Of a stretch of 38,452 nt of DNA, positions 8,557-16,226 are shown piece by piece. A program made the translations under genes and the position numbers. Position 1 is the stretch's first letter. Each line of letters begins with the position of its first letter. The notes below the pieces were generated by a model, which was not told the origin of the DNA, made no database searches, and saw nothing but the letters and a program-made list of their open reading frames with translations. Origin of the DNA: Syntrophus sp. (in: bacteria). Its GTDB lineage: Bacteria > Desulfobacterota > Syntrophorhabdia > Syntrophorhabdales > Syntrophorhabdaceae. Location of the stretch: the NCBI GenBank assembly GCA_013824835.1, contig PNOM01000020.1:1-38452 (forward strand), in the 5' to 3' direction.

Positions 8557-9308
8557 AGGAGAAAGCGAAGGTTCTGGTGGTTGATGATGACCGGCGGATG
8601 ACCAGGACCATCTGTGACATTCTGAAAATCAAGGGTTATGAGGTCACAGAGGCAAACAGCGGTGAAGAAGCCGTGGAGAAAGTGAAATCTTATGCACCGG
8701 ATTGTATCCTCATGGACATAAAGATGGGGGGGATCAATGGGATCGAAACCCTGAAACTCATCAAGGAGCTGTATCCCGATCTCCCCATCATCCTGATGAG
8801 CGCCTACGTCACCGATGAACAGATATCTGAAGCAAAACAACACGGGGCATGCTCAGTTCTGAACAAGCCGCTGGATATCCAGGCGGTCCTTTCCTTTCTA
8901 AACATCCTCAAAAAGGAGAAGAGCATCCTGATTGTGGATGATGACCTGAAATTCTCCAGAACCCTTAAGGACATACTGCAAGTAAGGGGCTATAATGTAG
9001 AAACCGAAACCAACCCGGATCATGTGCTCAGCTATTTGGACCTGGAGTACAAATTGGTTGTGTTGCTTGACTTGAATCTCGGTGATAAGGACGGATCGGA
9101 TGTTCTTAAATCCATACGCGCAAAATATCCTTCAAAACCTGTCATCATAATTACAGGTTACAAAGAGGAAATGACGGATTCGATCACAAAGGCCCTTCAA
9201 ATCGGGGCACGTACCTGTTTGTATAAGCCTTTTGAAATTGAGGAGCTGATCAAACGTATTATGGAAATAGACCGCGAGAAACTTAACGCGATTCTCGAGG
9301 AAAAATAA
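8553..9308 (+). CDS. Tandem-receiver response regulator (REC-REC)
   Basis: The 251-residue protein consists only of two receiver domains. REC1 (about 5-120) has the acidic pair DDD at 11-13, phospho-acceptor Asp55 in CILMDIKMGG and a switch Lys in NKPLD. REC2 (about 123-240) has VDDD, Asp173 in VLLDLNLGDKDG and Lys in YKPFEIEEL. There is no output domain, so it probably acts as a phosphate shuttle or sink between the kinase just upstream (four-base overlap) and the receiver-kinase just downstream. Both conserved Asp residues are intact. The co-directional, abutting arrangement indicates one operon and one relay. Confidence 0.93.
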   Translation: MKEKAKVLVVDDDRRMTRTICDILKIKGYEVTEANSGEEAVEKVKSYAPDCILMDIKMGGINGIETLKLIKELYPDLPIILMSAYVTDEQISEAKQHGACSVLNKPLDIQAVLSFLNILKKEKSILIVDDDLKFSRTLKDILQVRGYNVETETNPDHVLSYLDLEYKLVVLLDLNLGDKDGSDVLKSIRAKYPSKPVIIITGYKEEMTDSITKALQIGARTCLYKPFEIEELIKRIMEIDREKLNAILEEK

Positions 9309-10430
9309 ATGCCGGGAGATATTGTTATGATGGAAAAACAAAAGATTCTAATAATAGATGATGATTTACATATAAGGAAAACCCTTTCCGATATTATGAA
9401 GGCAAAGGGGTATGAACCATTGGTGGCTAAGGATGGGACGGAAGGCCTGGAGCTTCTGAAACAGTCCCAGGTTAATCTTGTTATAATTGATCTTGGGCTT
9501 CCGGATATGACGGGGCTTGAGGTCTTGAGCAGGATAAAAACAGATAATCCTTTTACCGAAGCCATCGTTCTCACCGGGGATGTGTCCATCGATTCTGCGA
9601 TCGAGGCAACGAACAAAGGGGCCTTCTCCTATCTGTTGAAGCCATTCGAAATTGACCAGCTGATGCTCCAGATCAGGCGTGCCCTTGAGGAACAACAGGC
9701 TCAGGTGACAATTGCCAGATACACCATTGAGCTGGAGAGAACGAACGCCCAATTGCGTGCGGTAAACACAGAACTGATGAAAGAGGTTGCCGAGCGCAAA
9801 AAGGCGGAAGAAGGAATACAAAAACTCCTCAAAGAAAAAGAATTGCTTCTTCGCGAGGTGCACCACAGGATCAAGAACAACATGAATGTGATTATGAGCC
9901 TTCTCTCGCTGCAATCGAGCATACTGAAAGACCCGTCAGCCATTGCCGCACTTGAGGATTCAAGGAGCCGCGTCCAGAGCATGATGGTTTTGTATGATAA
10001 ACTTTATCGATCTACGGATTTCAGGGAGATATCAACGAAAGACTACCTCACCTCTTTGATTGATGAAATTGTAGGTAATTTTGTCAATCGGGGATCGGTA
10101 ACTATTGAAACACATATTGATAATAGCATTCTTGATGCCAAGATATTGTCCTACGTTGGTATGATTCTTAATGAGTTGCTTACAAACGCAATAAAACATG
10201 CCTTTATCGGGAAAGACAATGGGGTAATAGCGATCTCCTTTTCGCTCGAAGACAACCATGCAACGCTCATAATACAGGATAATGGCATCGGGATTCCTGA
10301 AACTATTGATATAGAAATTTCCGGCGGGTTCGGGATGCAGCTTGTCGGTATGCTCACCAAACAACTTGAAGGAATCGCCCGGATTGAACGGCATAATGGG
10401 TCAACATTCATTCTTGAATTTGAGGTATGA
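9309..10430 (+). CDS. Receiver-HisKA_2 histidine kinase (REC at N-terminus, kinase at C-terminus)
   Basis: The 373-residue protein starts with a receiver domain (about 10-125; acidic IIDDD, Asp61 in IIDLGLPDMTG, Lys in LKPFEIDQL). A coiled coil (about 135-180) follows, then a HisKA_2-type dimerisation/phosphoacceptor region VHHRIKNNMNVIMSLLSLQS (His185/186) and an ATPase domain with LNELLTNAIKHAF, IIQDNGIGIP and GGFGMQLV. This soluble layout suggests a kinase whose activity is set by phosphorylation of its own receiver. The first ATG (9309) directly follows the previous stop, but ATG 9327 or 9330 with GGGAG upstream would give the cleaner start MMEKQKILIIDDD. It is the last gene of the three-gene relay. 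Confidence 0.92.
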   Translation: MPGDIVMMEKQKILIIDDDLHIRKTLSDIMKAKGYEPLVAKDGTEGLELLKQSQVNLVIIDLGLPDMTGLEVLSRIKTDNPFTEAIVLTGDVSIDSAIEATNKGAFSYLLKPFEIDQLMLQIRRALEEQQAQVTIARYTIELERTNAQLRAVNTELMKEVAERKKAEEGIQKLLKEKELLLREVHHRIKNNMNVIMSLLSLQSSILKDPSAIAALEDSRSRVQSMMVLYDKLYRSTDFREISTKDYLTSLIDEIVGNFVNRGSVTIETHIDNSILDAKILSYVGMILNELLTNAIKHAFIGKDNGVIAISFSLEDNHATLIIQDNGIGIPETIDIEISGGFGMQLVGMLTKQLEGIARIERHNGSTFILEFEV

Positions 10431-10499
10431 TGAATCCCTAAGTCCCCACCTTTAGCCTTTCCCCTCTTGCTGTGAATTTCTCCAGTTGTGAGCCTTTTA

Positions 10500-10528
10500 T
10501 TGACTCTTAAAATCCAGCATGTTAGCAT
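10500..10528 (+). promoter_or_regulatory. Candidate sigma70 promoter of the GH13 gene
   Basis: TTGACT (10500-10505), a 17-base spacer and TAGCAT (10523-10528) lie inside the longest possible open frame and upstream of the ATG at 10554. This supports the later start. Confidence 0.45.
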
Positions 10529-10553
10529 TGGTACAATAAAAAACAGGGTGATC

Positions 10554-13500
10554 ATGGAATTTCATGTCTCAAGGCATGCACGGGATCGTTACGGTTTTGA
10601 TGATGCCATCTCTTCATCTACCGGCAATGTTGCTTTTGCTAACTTTCATACAGCGAGGGTGTTTGCCCAGAAGATAAACCGGAAGCGGGATCTGAAAAGG
10701 TTTCCTGAACAGGCGGTCAAGGCCGGACAGATCATTGCCGTGGGCCTTATCGACGAAGTTCTCCGCTACATTATCCGGTTGTACCAGAGGGAGGTAAACC
10801 CGAATGCCATAAGAGAAGCCCTGGAGGTTCTATATGGTGCCCTGGGCAGAGAAAAGGTTGATACGGCCTTATTTGTCTTAACTAATGAATTCCCGCCTGT
10901 TGAAGTATACAGAGGGGAGCTTTCAGCAGAAGACTATCTTGGGGGTACGACAGGGGATACCCCTAACCGCCAGATTGCTCTGGAAGAGATGCTCCTTTTG
11001 TGGCTCGCGAATATGAACCCTGCCTTTGCCCCATTTATGGATCTCTTTGATGAGACCATTTTACGAAAAACAACCATATATCCAAATATCATCTCAGAAT
11101 TACGTAAATATTTTGATATTGAGCCGGCTTTTGGTCCTGATAACCAGCACCTTGTGGACATGCTCCGTAGCCCTGCAGTAAATGTACCCCATTCCCTTTC
11201 CGGCCAGCTTGACTATATTCGGGAACACTGGGGCATTCTCCTTAAGACATTTATCCGTCGCATACTCAAGGGTCTTGATATCTTCAAGGAAGAAGAGAAG
11301 CAGACCTTTCATGGCCCCGGCCCCACCAGGGTACTTAAGTATAAGGGCAGGGATAAGGGCCTGAGCCTCGGCATTGAGCGTGAACTTGAAGCCGAACAGT
11401 TCAGCCCTGATCGGGAATGGATGCCCCGGCTCGTACTCATGGCAAAAAATATCTATGTCTGGCTCGACCAGCTCTCAAAAAAATATAGTTGTCCTATTAC
11501 GAAGCTCGACGAGATACCTGATGAGGAATTGGATGCCTTGAGGCGCCAGGGTTTTTCCGGTTTATGGCTCATAGGTATCTGGGAGAGGAGCCCTTCATCC
11601 CAGAAGATTAAGCAGCTCTGCGGCAATCCGGAGGCGGTCCCTTCAGCGTACTCCCTCTTTGATTATGAGATTGCGGTTGACCTGGGAGGCGAAGGCGCGT
11701 ACGGAGATTTGAGGGACAGGGCATGGAGCAGGGGTATCCGCCTTGCAAGCGATATGGTACCGAATCATGTAGGTATTTACTCCAAATGGACGATAGAGCA
11801 TCCCGACTGGTTTGTCTCTCTGGACTATAATCCTTTCCCCTGGTATTCCTTTAGCGGCCAGGACCTTTCTCTTGACGAGAGGGTTTCCATGTATGTGGAG
11901 GATCACTATTACAACCGTACTGATGCAGCGGTGGTGTTCAAGCGGGTTGATCGCTGGACAGGGAGCGAGCAGTATGTCTATCACGGGAATGATGGCACCA
12001 GTATGCCCTGGAATGATACTGCCCAGTTGAATTACCTGAATCCTGAGGTCAGGGAGGCCATGATCAGGACTATCCTTCACGTGGCGCGAAAATTCCCCGT
12101 GATCCGTTTCGATGCAGCTATGACTCTCACAAAGAAACACTATCAGAGGCTGTGGTTTCCTGAACCAGGCACAGGAGGGGATATCCCTACACGAGGGGAA
12201 TTCGGCCTTACCAAAGAGGAATTCAACAACCTGATGCCCATGGAATTCTGGCGGGAAGTTGTTGATCGTGTGGCAGCAGAGGCGCCTGATACCCTGCTCC
12301 TTGCAGAGGCGTTCTGGCTCCTTGAGGGTTATTTTGTACGCACCCTCGGCATGCACAGGGTCTACAATAGCGCCTTTATGAACATGCTCAGGGACGAGGA
12401 AAATGCCAAGTATCGGCAGGTAATGAAAAACACCCTTGAATTTGACCCTGAGATTCTGAGACGGTTTGTTAATTTTATGAACAACCCTGACGAACGGACT
12501 GCAGTAGACCAATTCGGCAAGGACAGCAAGTATTTTGGTGTCTGCGTTCTCATGATCACCATGCCGGGCCTGCCCATGTTCGGCCATGGTCAGATTGAAG
12601 GGTTCGAGGAGAGGTACGGCATGGAGTACAGACGTGCCTATTATGACGAATCGCCGGATACATACCTTGCAGAAAGACATGAAAGAGAGGTCTTCCCTCT
12701 CCTCCACCAAAGACACCTCTTTTCAGGGGTAGAACACTTTTTTCTCTATGATTTTTTTGCCCCCCAGGGCAGCGTGAATGAGGATGTCTTTGCCTATTCG
12801 AATCAATGTGATGGTGAGCGCATCCTTGTTGTATACCTCAACAGGAATAGTAATGCCTCAGGCTGGATCAGGACATCTGTTGCCTATTCAGCAAAGACCG
12901 GCGATGGTGATGCACGCACGCTGACACAGAAGACCCTTGGGCAGGGTCTTGCCCTCAGCCCGGAAAATGGTTCTTTTATCATCTTCTTTGAACATGCATC
13001 AAACCTTTGGTTTATCCGGGAAAACAGGGATATTCATGAAAAAGGTTTCTACGTTGATCTTGAGCCGTACGGGTACCATGTATTCCTCAATTTTCAGGAA
13101 GTCATGGACAACGAATGGCGCCATTATAGCCGCCTTACCTCATACCTGAATGGCAGGGGGGTCCCGGACATAAGGACAGCTATGGAAGAAATGCTACTTC
13201 AGCCCATGCTCCATCGGTTCAGGGGGCTGGTGAATGGGCAAGTGTTCCTCAGAATTAAGGAGGCGAGCGAGGGTCTCATGGACTCAGAGGGGCCAGGAAC
13301 ACTGCCCCGGGTTATGGATGATATTAAGGAAAAGGTTCTCCTTCTCCTCCGGGAGATGAAAGCATACAGTCATGGGCAGGGAGACGAAACCGAAAGGGCA
13401 CATGATATTATGGGCACTCTCGAATCCCTGATAACGCTGCCTTCCCTCATAAAAGGACCGGATAGAAACGATGCCCTATCCCCATACAAAGAAGACCTCC

Positions 13501-14153
13501 TGTCCCCTCTTTTAGAGAAGGGAGAAGAGGGAGCTATTGAAGAAACACCTGAAAGCGGGATTGTGGAGCACCTGTGCCTTGACCTGAATAAGGATCTCTT
13601 CTCCTTTTATGCCTTTTGCGGTTGGGCCTTTATCCGCTCCCTGGGCGCCATATGCACAGATGATGCCCATGTCCCTGCGGAAAGCCGGAGAATGATAGAT
13701 AAGTGGTTTCTGGGACCTGTGATGGCTGCTGCCTTCGAGGAACTCGGCATGGACAGCGATACGGCATCCAAGACAACAACGGTTATCAAGCTCCTGACCA
13801 CTTATGAGCACATGCTGGAATTAACTACAGCCACGCGCCTCCACGACAGATTGACTATGCTTTTTGACGATGAGGAGGCCCAACGATTTCTGAAGGTGAA
13901 CGAATATACTTATACCCTTTGGTTCAGCAAGGAGCGCCTCCAGGGGTTGCTCTCCCGTCTCCTTGTGCTTCAGGCCATCAGCCTGAACAGGAACCGATCT
14001 GTTCATAGAGACCAATTAATAGCCGGGATCGAAAAATACTATCAGCTTACAGCAAGATTGGACGAGGCTTCCGAGCGATCAGGTTATCAGGTAACGCGAT
14101 TTCTTGAAATCGTAAAAGATGAAATTGACCGTACAGGAGAAGGTTTAAAATGA
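10554..14153 (+). CDS. Large alpha-amylase-family (GH13-like) protein, divergent catalytic region IV
   Basis: I start it at 10554 (1199 residues): AGGGTG lies just upstream, a promoter sits inside the extra 22 codons of the longer frame, and MEFHVSRHARDRYGF looks like a natural N-terminus. A helical domain of roughly 300 residues precedes a GH13-like TIM barrel (about 310-760). Region I is SDMVPNH (Asp400, His405). Region II is VIRFDAAMTLTKKH with nucleophile Asp520. Region III is LLLAEAF with acid Glu585. Region IV is MNNPDE with Asp646, where the usual NHD is NPD, so the conserved His is Pro. All three carboxylates are therefore present. About 430 further residues are predominantly helical and unrecognised. 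There is no signal peptide, so it is probably cytoplasmic, in alpha-glucan, maltosyl or trehalose metabolism. It overlaps the cupin gene by four bases. A Pro/Leu/Glu-rich insertion near 13441-13545 looks like a translated palindromic repeat. Confidence 0.8.
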   Translation: MEFHVSRHARDRYGFDDAISSSTGNVAFANFHTARVFAQKINRKRDLKRFPEQAVKAGQIIAVGLIDEVLRYIIRLYQREVNPNAIREALEVLYGALGREKVDTALFVLTNEFPPVEVYRGELSAEDYLGGTTGDTPNRQIALEEMLLLWLANMNPAFAPFMDLFDETILRKTTIYPNIISELRKYFDIEPAFGPDNQHLVDMLRSPAVNVPHSLSGQLDYIREHWGILLKTFIRRILKGLDIFKEEEKQTFHGPGPTRVLKYKGRDKGLSLGIERELEAEQFSPDREWMPRLVLMAKNIYVWLDQLSKKYSCPITKLDEIPDEELDALRRQGFSGLWLIGIWERSPSSQKIKQLCGNPEAVPSAYSLFDYEIAVDLGGEGAYGDLRDRAWSRGIRLASDMVPNHVGIYSKWTIEHPDWFVSLDYNPFPWYSFSGQDLSLDERVSMYVEDHYYNRTDAAVVFKRVDRWTGSEQYVYHGNDGTSMPWNDTAQLNYLNPEVREAMIRTILHVARKFPVIRFDAAMTLTKKHYQRLWFPEPGTGGDIPTRGEFGLTKEEFNNLMPMEFWREVVDRVAAEAPDTLLLAEAFWLLEGYFVRTLGMHRVYNSAFMNMLRDEENAKYRQVMKNTLEFDPEILRRFVNFMNNPDERTAVDQFGKDSKYFGVCVLMITMPGLPMFGHGQIEGFEERYGMEYRRAYYDESPDTYLAERHEREVFPLLHQRHLFSGVEHFFLYDFFAPQGSVNEDVFAYSNQCDGERILVVYLNRNSNASGWIRTSVAYSAKTGDGDARTLTQKTLGQGLALSPENGSFIIFFEHASNLWFIRENRDIHEKGFYVDLEPYGYHVFLNFQEVMDNEWRHYSRLTSYLNGRGVPDIRTAMEEMLLQPMLHRFRGLVNGQVFLRIKEASEGLMDSEGPGTLPRVMDDIKEKVLLLLREMKAYSHGQGDETERAHDIMGTLESLITLPSLIKGPDRNDALSPYKEDLLSPLLEKGEEGAIEETPESGIVEHLCLDLNKDLFSFYAFCGWAFIRSLGAICTDDAHVPAESRRMIDKWFLGPVMAAAFEELGMDSDTASKTTTVIKLLTTYEHMLELTTATRLHDRLTMLFDDEEAQRFLKVNEYTYTLWFSKERLQGLLSRLLVLQAISLNRNRSVHRDQLIAGIEKYYQLTARLDEASERSGYQVTRFLEIVKDEIDRTGEGLK

Positions 14154-14485
14154 AGGGTGCAAAGATAGACAACATCTTTTCGAGAATTCCTGATTCATTA
14201 AAGGAGGAGCTTTTGGAAATCCTTCTTAAGACCAAGGGCTTCAGGATGGAAAGGATTGTTTCTGAAGGCCACGCTACTACGCCTGGCGCCTGGTATGATC
14301 AGGAGACCAGCGAATGGGTGATTCTCCTCCAGGGCAGTGCCGGTCTCCTGTTTGAAGGAGAACCGGACTTGCATAGTATGAACCCTGGCGACTACCTCCT
14401 TATTCCTGCCCATAAAAAACACCGGGTTGAATGGACAGCAAAGGACCAGAAGACGATATGGCTCGCCTTCCACTACACGTCATGA
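14150..14485 (+). CDS. Small cupin-domain protein
   Basis: The 111-residue product is a single cupin barrel. The visible core is TSEWVILLQGSAGLLFEG followed by MNPGDYLLIPAHKKHRVEW, matching the two cupin motifs; the first lacks the usual two His, while the second has PAHKKHRVEW, so metal binding is uncertain. It overlaps the end of the GH13-like gene by four bases (ATGA), a strong sign of co-translation and perhaps a related sugar-handling role. Single-domain cupins range from sugar isomerases to regulators, so no reaction is assigned. Only an intergenic gap separates it from the HU gene, which seems to have its own promoter. Confidence 0.85.
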   Translation: MKGAKIDNIFSRIPDSLKEELLEILLKTKGFRMERIVSEGHATTPGAWYDQETSEWVILLQGSAGLLFEGEPDLHSMNPGDYLLIPAHKKHRVEWTAKDQKTIWLAFHYTS

Positions 14486-14600
14486 CCTCCTCATGTTGCT
14501 GAAAATACCCTTGAAAATATTGTTTTAAGACCTTTAAGGACTCCTGATTGACTAAAATTACACTTATTTAAAAAAAATCCTTATTTTATGAAAAAAAAGC

Positions 14601-14627
14601 TTGCATTTTTGGGAGGTTGTGTAATAA
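14601..14627 (+). promoter_or_regulatory. Candidate promoter of the HU gene
   Basis: TTGCAT at 14601-14606 is followed by the AT-rich TAATAAT at 14622-14628 (spacer 15-16 bases). An A-tract lies just upstream (14590-14598), resembling an UP element, which suits a highly expressed nucleoid protein. Confidence 0.4.
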
Positions 14628-14664
14628 TGTTCGCTAAAGAGCCAATTTTACAATAGTCTGAAGC

Positions 14665-14686
14665 ACAGGCAAGTCTATTTGCCTGT
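14665..14686 (+). other. Perfect 8-bp hairpin in the HU leader
   Basis: ACAGGCAA (14665-14672) and TTGCCTGT (14679-14686) form a perfect stem with a six-base loop, 27 bases before the HU start. No T-tract follows, so it is not an obvious terminator. It may stabilise the mRNA or be a regulatory site. Confidence 0.55.
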
Positions 14687-14713
14687 TATTACTATCCACA
14701 GGAGGGAGGGTTA

Positions 14714-15016
14714 ATGACAAAAGCTGAGATTGTAGAGAAAATTTCAAAGGAAACAAAGGTAACAAAGAGTGTCGCTGCAAAGGCTTTTGGTGTGGTAATC
14801 GATTCCGTAAAAGAAGCTTTGCAGAAAGGGGAAAAGGTATCGGTCGTCGGATTTGGAACATTTTCTGTTGTTGCAAGAAAGGCCAGAAAGGGCAGAAACC
14901 CCCAGACCGGTAAAGAAATAAAGATTGCAGCCAAGAAAGTGCCCAAGTTCACCGCAGGAAAAAACCTGAAAGATACAGTGAACGTTGTGGTAAAAGCAAA
15001 AGCAAAAAAGAAATAA
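14714..15016 (+). CDS. HU-family nucleoid DNA-binding protein
   Basis: The 100-residue protein is a typical HU/IHF-fold protein: MTKAEIVEKISKETKVTKSV, then VSVVGFGTFSVVARKARKGR followed by NPQTGKEI (the DNA-binding arm) and KVPKFTAGKNLKD. It compacts and bends DNA as a dimer. A lysine/alanine-rich tail (VVKAKAKKK) extends slightly beyond the core fold. GGAGGGAGG lies just before the ATG, a strong ribosome binding site. The gene stands alone between its own promoter and a good terminator. HU rather than IHF is favoured by the GRNPQTGKEI arm, but IHF-like use cannot be excluded. Confidence 0.95.
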   Translation: MTKAEIVEKISKETKVTKSVAAKAFGVVIDSVKEALQKGEKVSVVGFGTFSVVARKARKGRNPQTGKEIKIAAKKVPKFTAGKNLKDTVNVVVKAKAKKK

Positions 15017-15030
15017 ACAGAAATATACAG

Positions 15031-15057
15031 GGGCAGGCGTGATAAGCGCCTGCCTTT
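15031..15057 (+). terminator. Rho-independent-type terminator of the HU gene
   Basis: GGCAGGCG (15032-15039) and CGCCTGCC (15047-15054) form an 8-bp GC-rich stem with a seven-base loop, followed by TTT, 15 bases after the HU stop. Confidence 0.75.
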
Positions 15058-15222
15058 CAAAGCAAAATCTGCACTATCGAAATGCGGTAAGTTTCTCAGT
15101 AGTTTTTACCACGTTCTTTTGTAGAATACCTCAATAAATCATTGTGAATACTCACTGGAACAGGGTGTCCTCTATGTCTGTTTCTGTCAAAATAATTGTA
15201 CCCGGCTGCAATATACCCACGG

Positions 15223-15567
15223 TTATGCCACGATATTGAGCATACTTCCTGTAATCTGGTCTCCTGCCTGAAACACCTTAAGGGCTGCTTCGTAGTATCT
15301 CCGTGCAATAATCGTCTGAGGCGTTTCATGGACGTTGTTTGTGCCGTCTATTTCTGCAAAAAGGCTGTTTGGCTCCTGTACGGCGTAGCCTGATGTAGTG
15401 ACTATTATATTTTGACTGGAGGCAAAACGATTTCCAGGTCTGTTTTCTTCTGAGGTCCTGACCTTCTTTGGGGCAGCAGCACCTGCATTAATAATATTTC
15501 TGGAGGAGTTCTCCATGTTTCTTAGAGCACTGCTGTTGATCAAAGATGGAAGGATTGTGCTCATCAT
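15223..15567 (-). CDS. Orphan small protein resembling flagellar rod/hook proteins (FlgC/FlgG-like ends)
   Basis: The 114-residue product has both ends of an axial flagellar protein with almost no middle. The N-terminus LINSSALRNMENSSRNIINA resembles the conserved rod N-terminal helix ending in NIANA. The C-terminus has TNNVHETPQTIIARRYYEAA followed by LKVFQAGDQITGSMLNI, which resembles the FlgC/FlgE/FlgG C-terminal helix. No other flagellar gene is in the window. No clear ribosome binding site precedes the ATG, but a CRP/FNR-like site is centred about 42 bases upstream. I infer a real, standalone gene of unknown role, possibly an exported rod-like filament subunit; a remnant of a flagellar gene is the alternative. 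Confidence 0.55.
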   Translation of the reverse strand: MMSTILPSLINSSALRNMENSSRNIINAGAAAPKKVRTSEENRPGNRFASSQNIIVTTSGYAVQEPNSLFAEIDGTNNVHETPQTIIARRYYEAALKVFQAGDQITGSMLNIVA

Positions 15568-15601
15568 AATATTACAATAGCAGAAGACCCCAAGAGATTT
15601 C

Positions 15602-15617
15602 AGTGATATTTGTCACA
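15602..15617 (-). promoter_or_regulatory. CRP/FNR-family-like operator
   Basis: On the minus strand the site reads TGTGACAAATATCACT: TGTGA, six bases, TCAC, close to the CRP consensus. Its centre is about 42 bases upstream of the ATG at 15567. If it acts as a class II activator site, transcription would start next to the ATG, giving a leaderless message, which would fit the missing ribosome binding site. Confidence 0.45.
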
Positions 15618-15812
15618 CAACGGATGTTTTAATTAGTAACTAAATCGGTACCCCCGCTTTGCCGGGGTGGTGTACGGATTAACTGAGGGAATGCAGCTCC
15701 AGGTACTTTTATCTTGCAGAAAAACCGGAATCGTTGGAGAATTGTTGGAGCCCCGAGATTCTTTTTTCAGACTGCATGGGGAAGCTTCATGGGCATAGTG
15801 ATATTCATGAAG

Positions 15813-16028
15813 TCATAGCAGCAGTAATCCCAGAGCAAGGGATTCCTGGCCTATGGTCTGATTATTCAGATAAAAGGATCTTTTCATATAGTATGACCGG
15901 AAATTGGCGTCGAGTGTGCCATGAAAAAGGGACTTCATAAGGTCATCCGAGCCATATGAAGCTGCGGGCAGCGCCATGAAAATTAGAAAGATGAGGGCAT
16001 GTGATGTGTGACAATACCCCTTCTTCAT
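15813..16028 (-). pseudogene. N-terminal remnant of an outer-membrane porin-like gene
   Basis: A 71-codon minus-strand frame starts with a clear signal peptide (hydrophobic ALIFLIFMALPAASYGSDD, probable cleavage after ASYG). It continues with LFHGTLDANFRSYYMKRSFY and QESLALG, like the first strands of OprD-type porins (G-x-x-x-x-NLRSYYF-x-RD followed by AxALGG). The frame then stops at 15813, where a porin would continue for several hundred residues. The sequence beyond the stop shows only a few porin-like residues (LHEYH) before further decay. I read this as a truncated porin gene. A genuine 71-residue secreted peptide cannot be excluded. Confidence 0.4.
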
Positions 16029-16130
16029 TGCCGTTCTGCGCTCACAATAATTGTATCCTTTTTCAATATACCAGATGATGCATAGTACGTAAAGGGGAAC
16101 GGATTATCATCAATTTGCGGGTCATGACCT

Positions 16131-16161
16131 ATGCCGGAGGAGAGGCAGGAAAGTCCGGCAT
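16131..16161. other. Inverted repeat in the spacer beyond the phosphoesterase gene
   Basis: ATGCCGGA (16131-16138) and TCCGGCAT (16154-16161) pair perfectly over a 15-base loop, directly after a separate palindrome GGTCATGACC (16120-16129). It lies 66 bases beyond the stop of the minus-strand phosphoesterase and may belong to its 3' end. No T-tract is present. The rest of the 16029-16226 gap shows nothing recognisable. Confidence 0.35.
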
Positions 16162-16226
16162 GGCAAAGACGGTTCAGTCAAAAAAGAACAAACGGTTTGT
16201 GCTTCTCAAGTATTTAATCTAAAATA

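Noticed and set aside
15734-15940. 68-codon plus-strand open frame
   Set aside because: It overlaps the porin remnant antisense and shows no family features.
16141-16160. AGGCAGGAAAGTCCGGCA, resembling the conserved GAGGAAAGTCCGG start of RNase P RNA
   Set aside because: The rest of the RNase P RNA is missing; no matching ACAGAAA-type region or closing strand follows, and the stretch is only part of a short hairpin.
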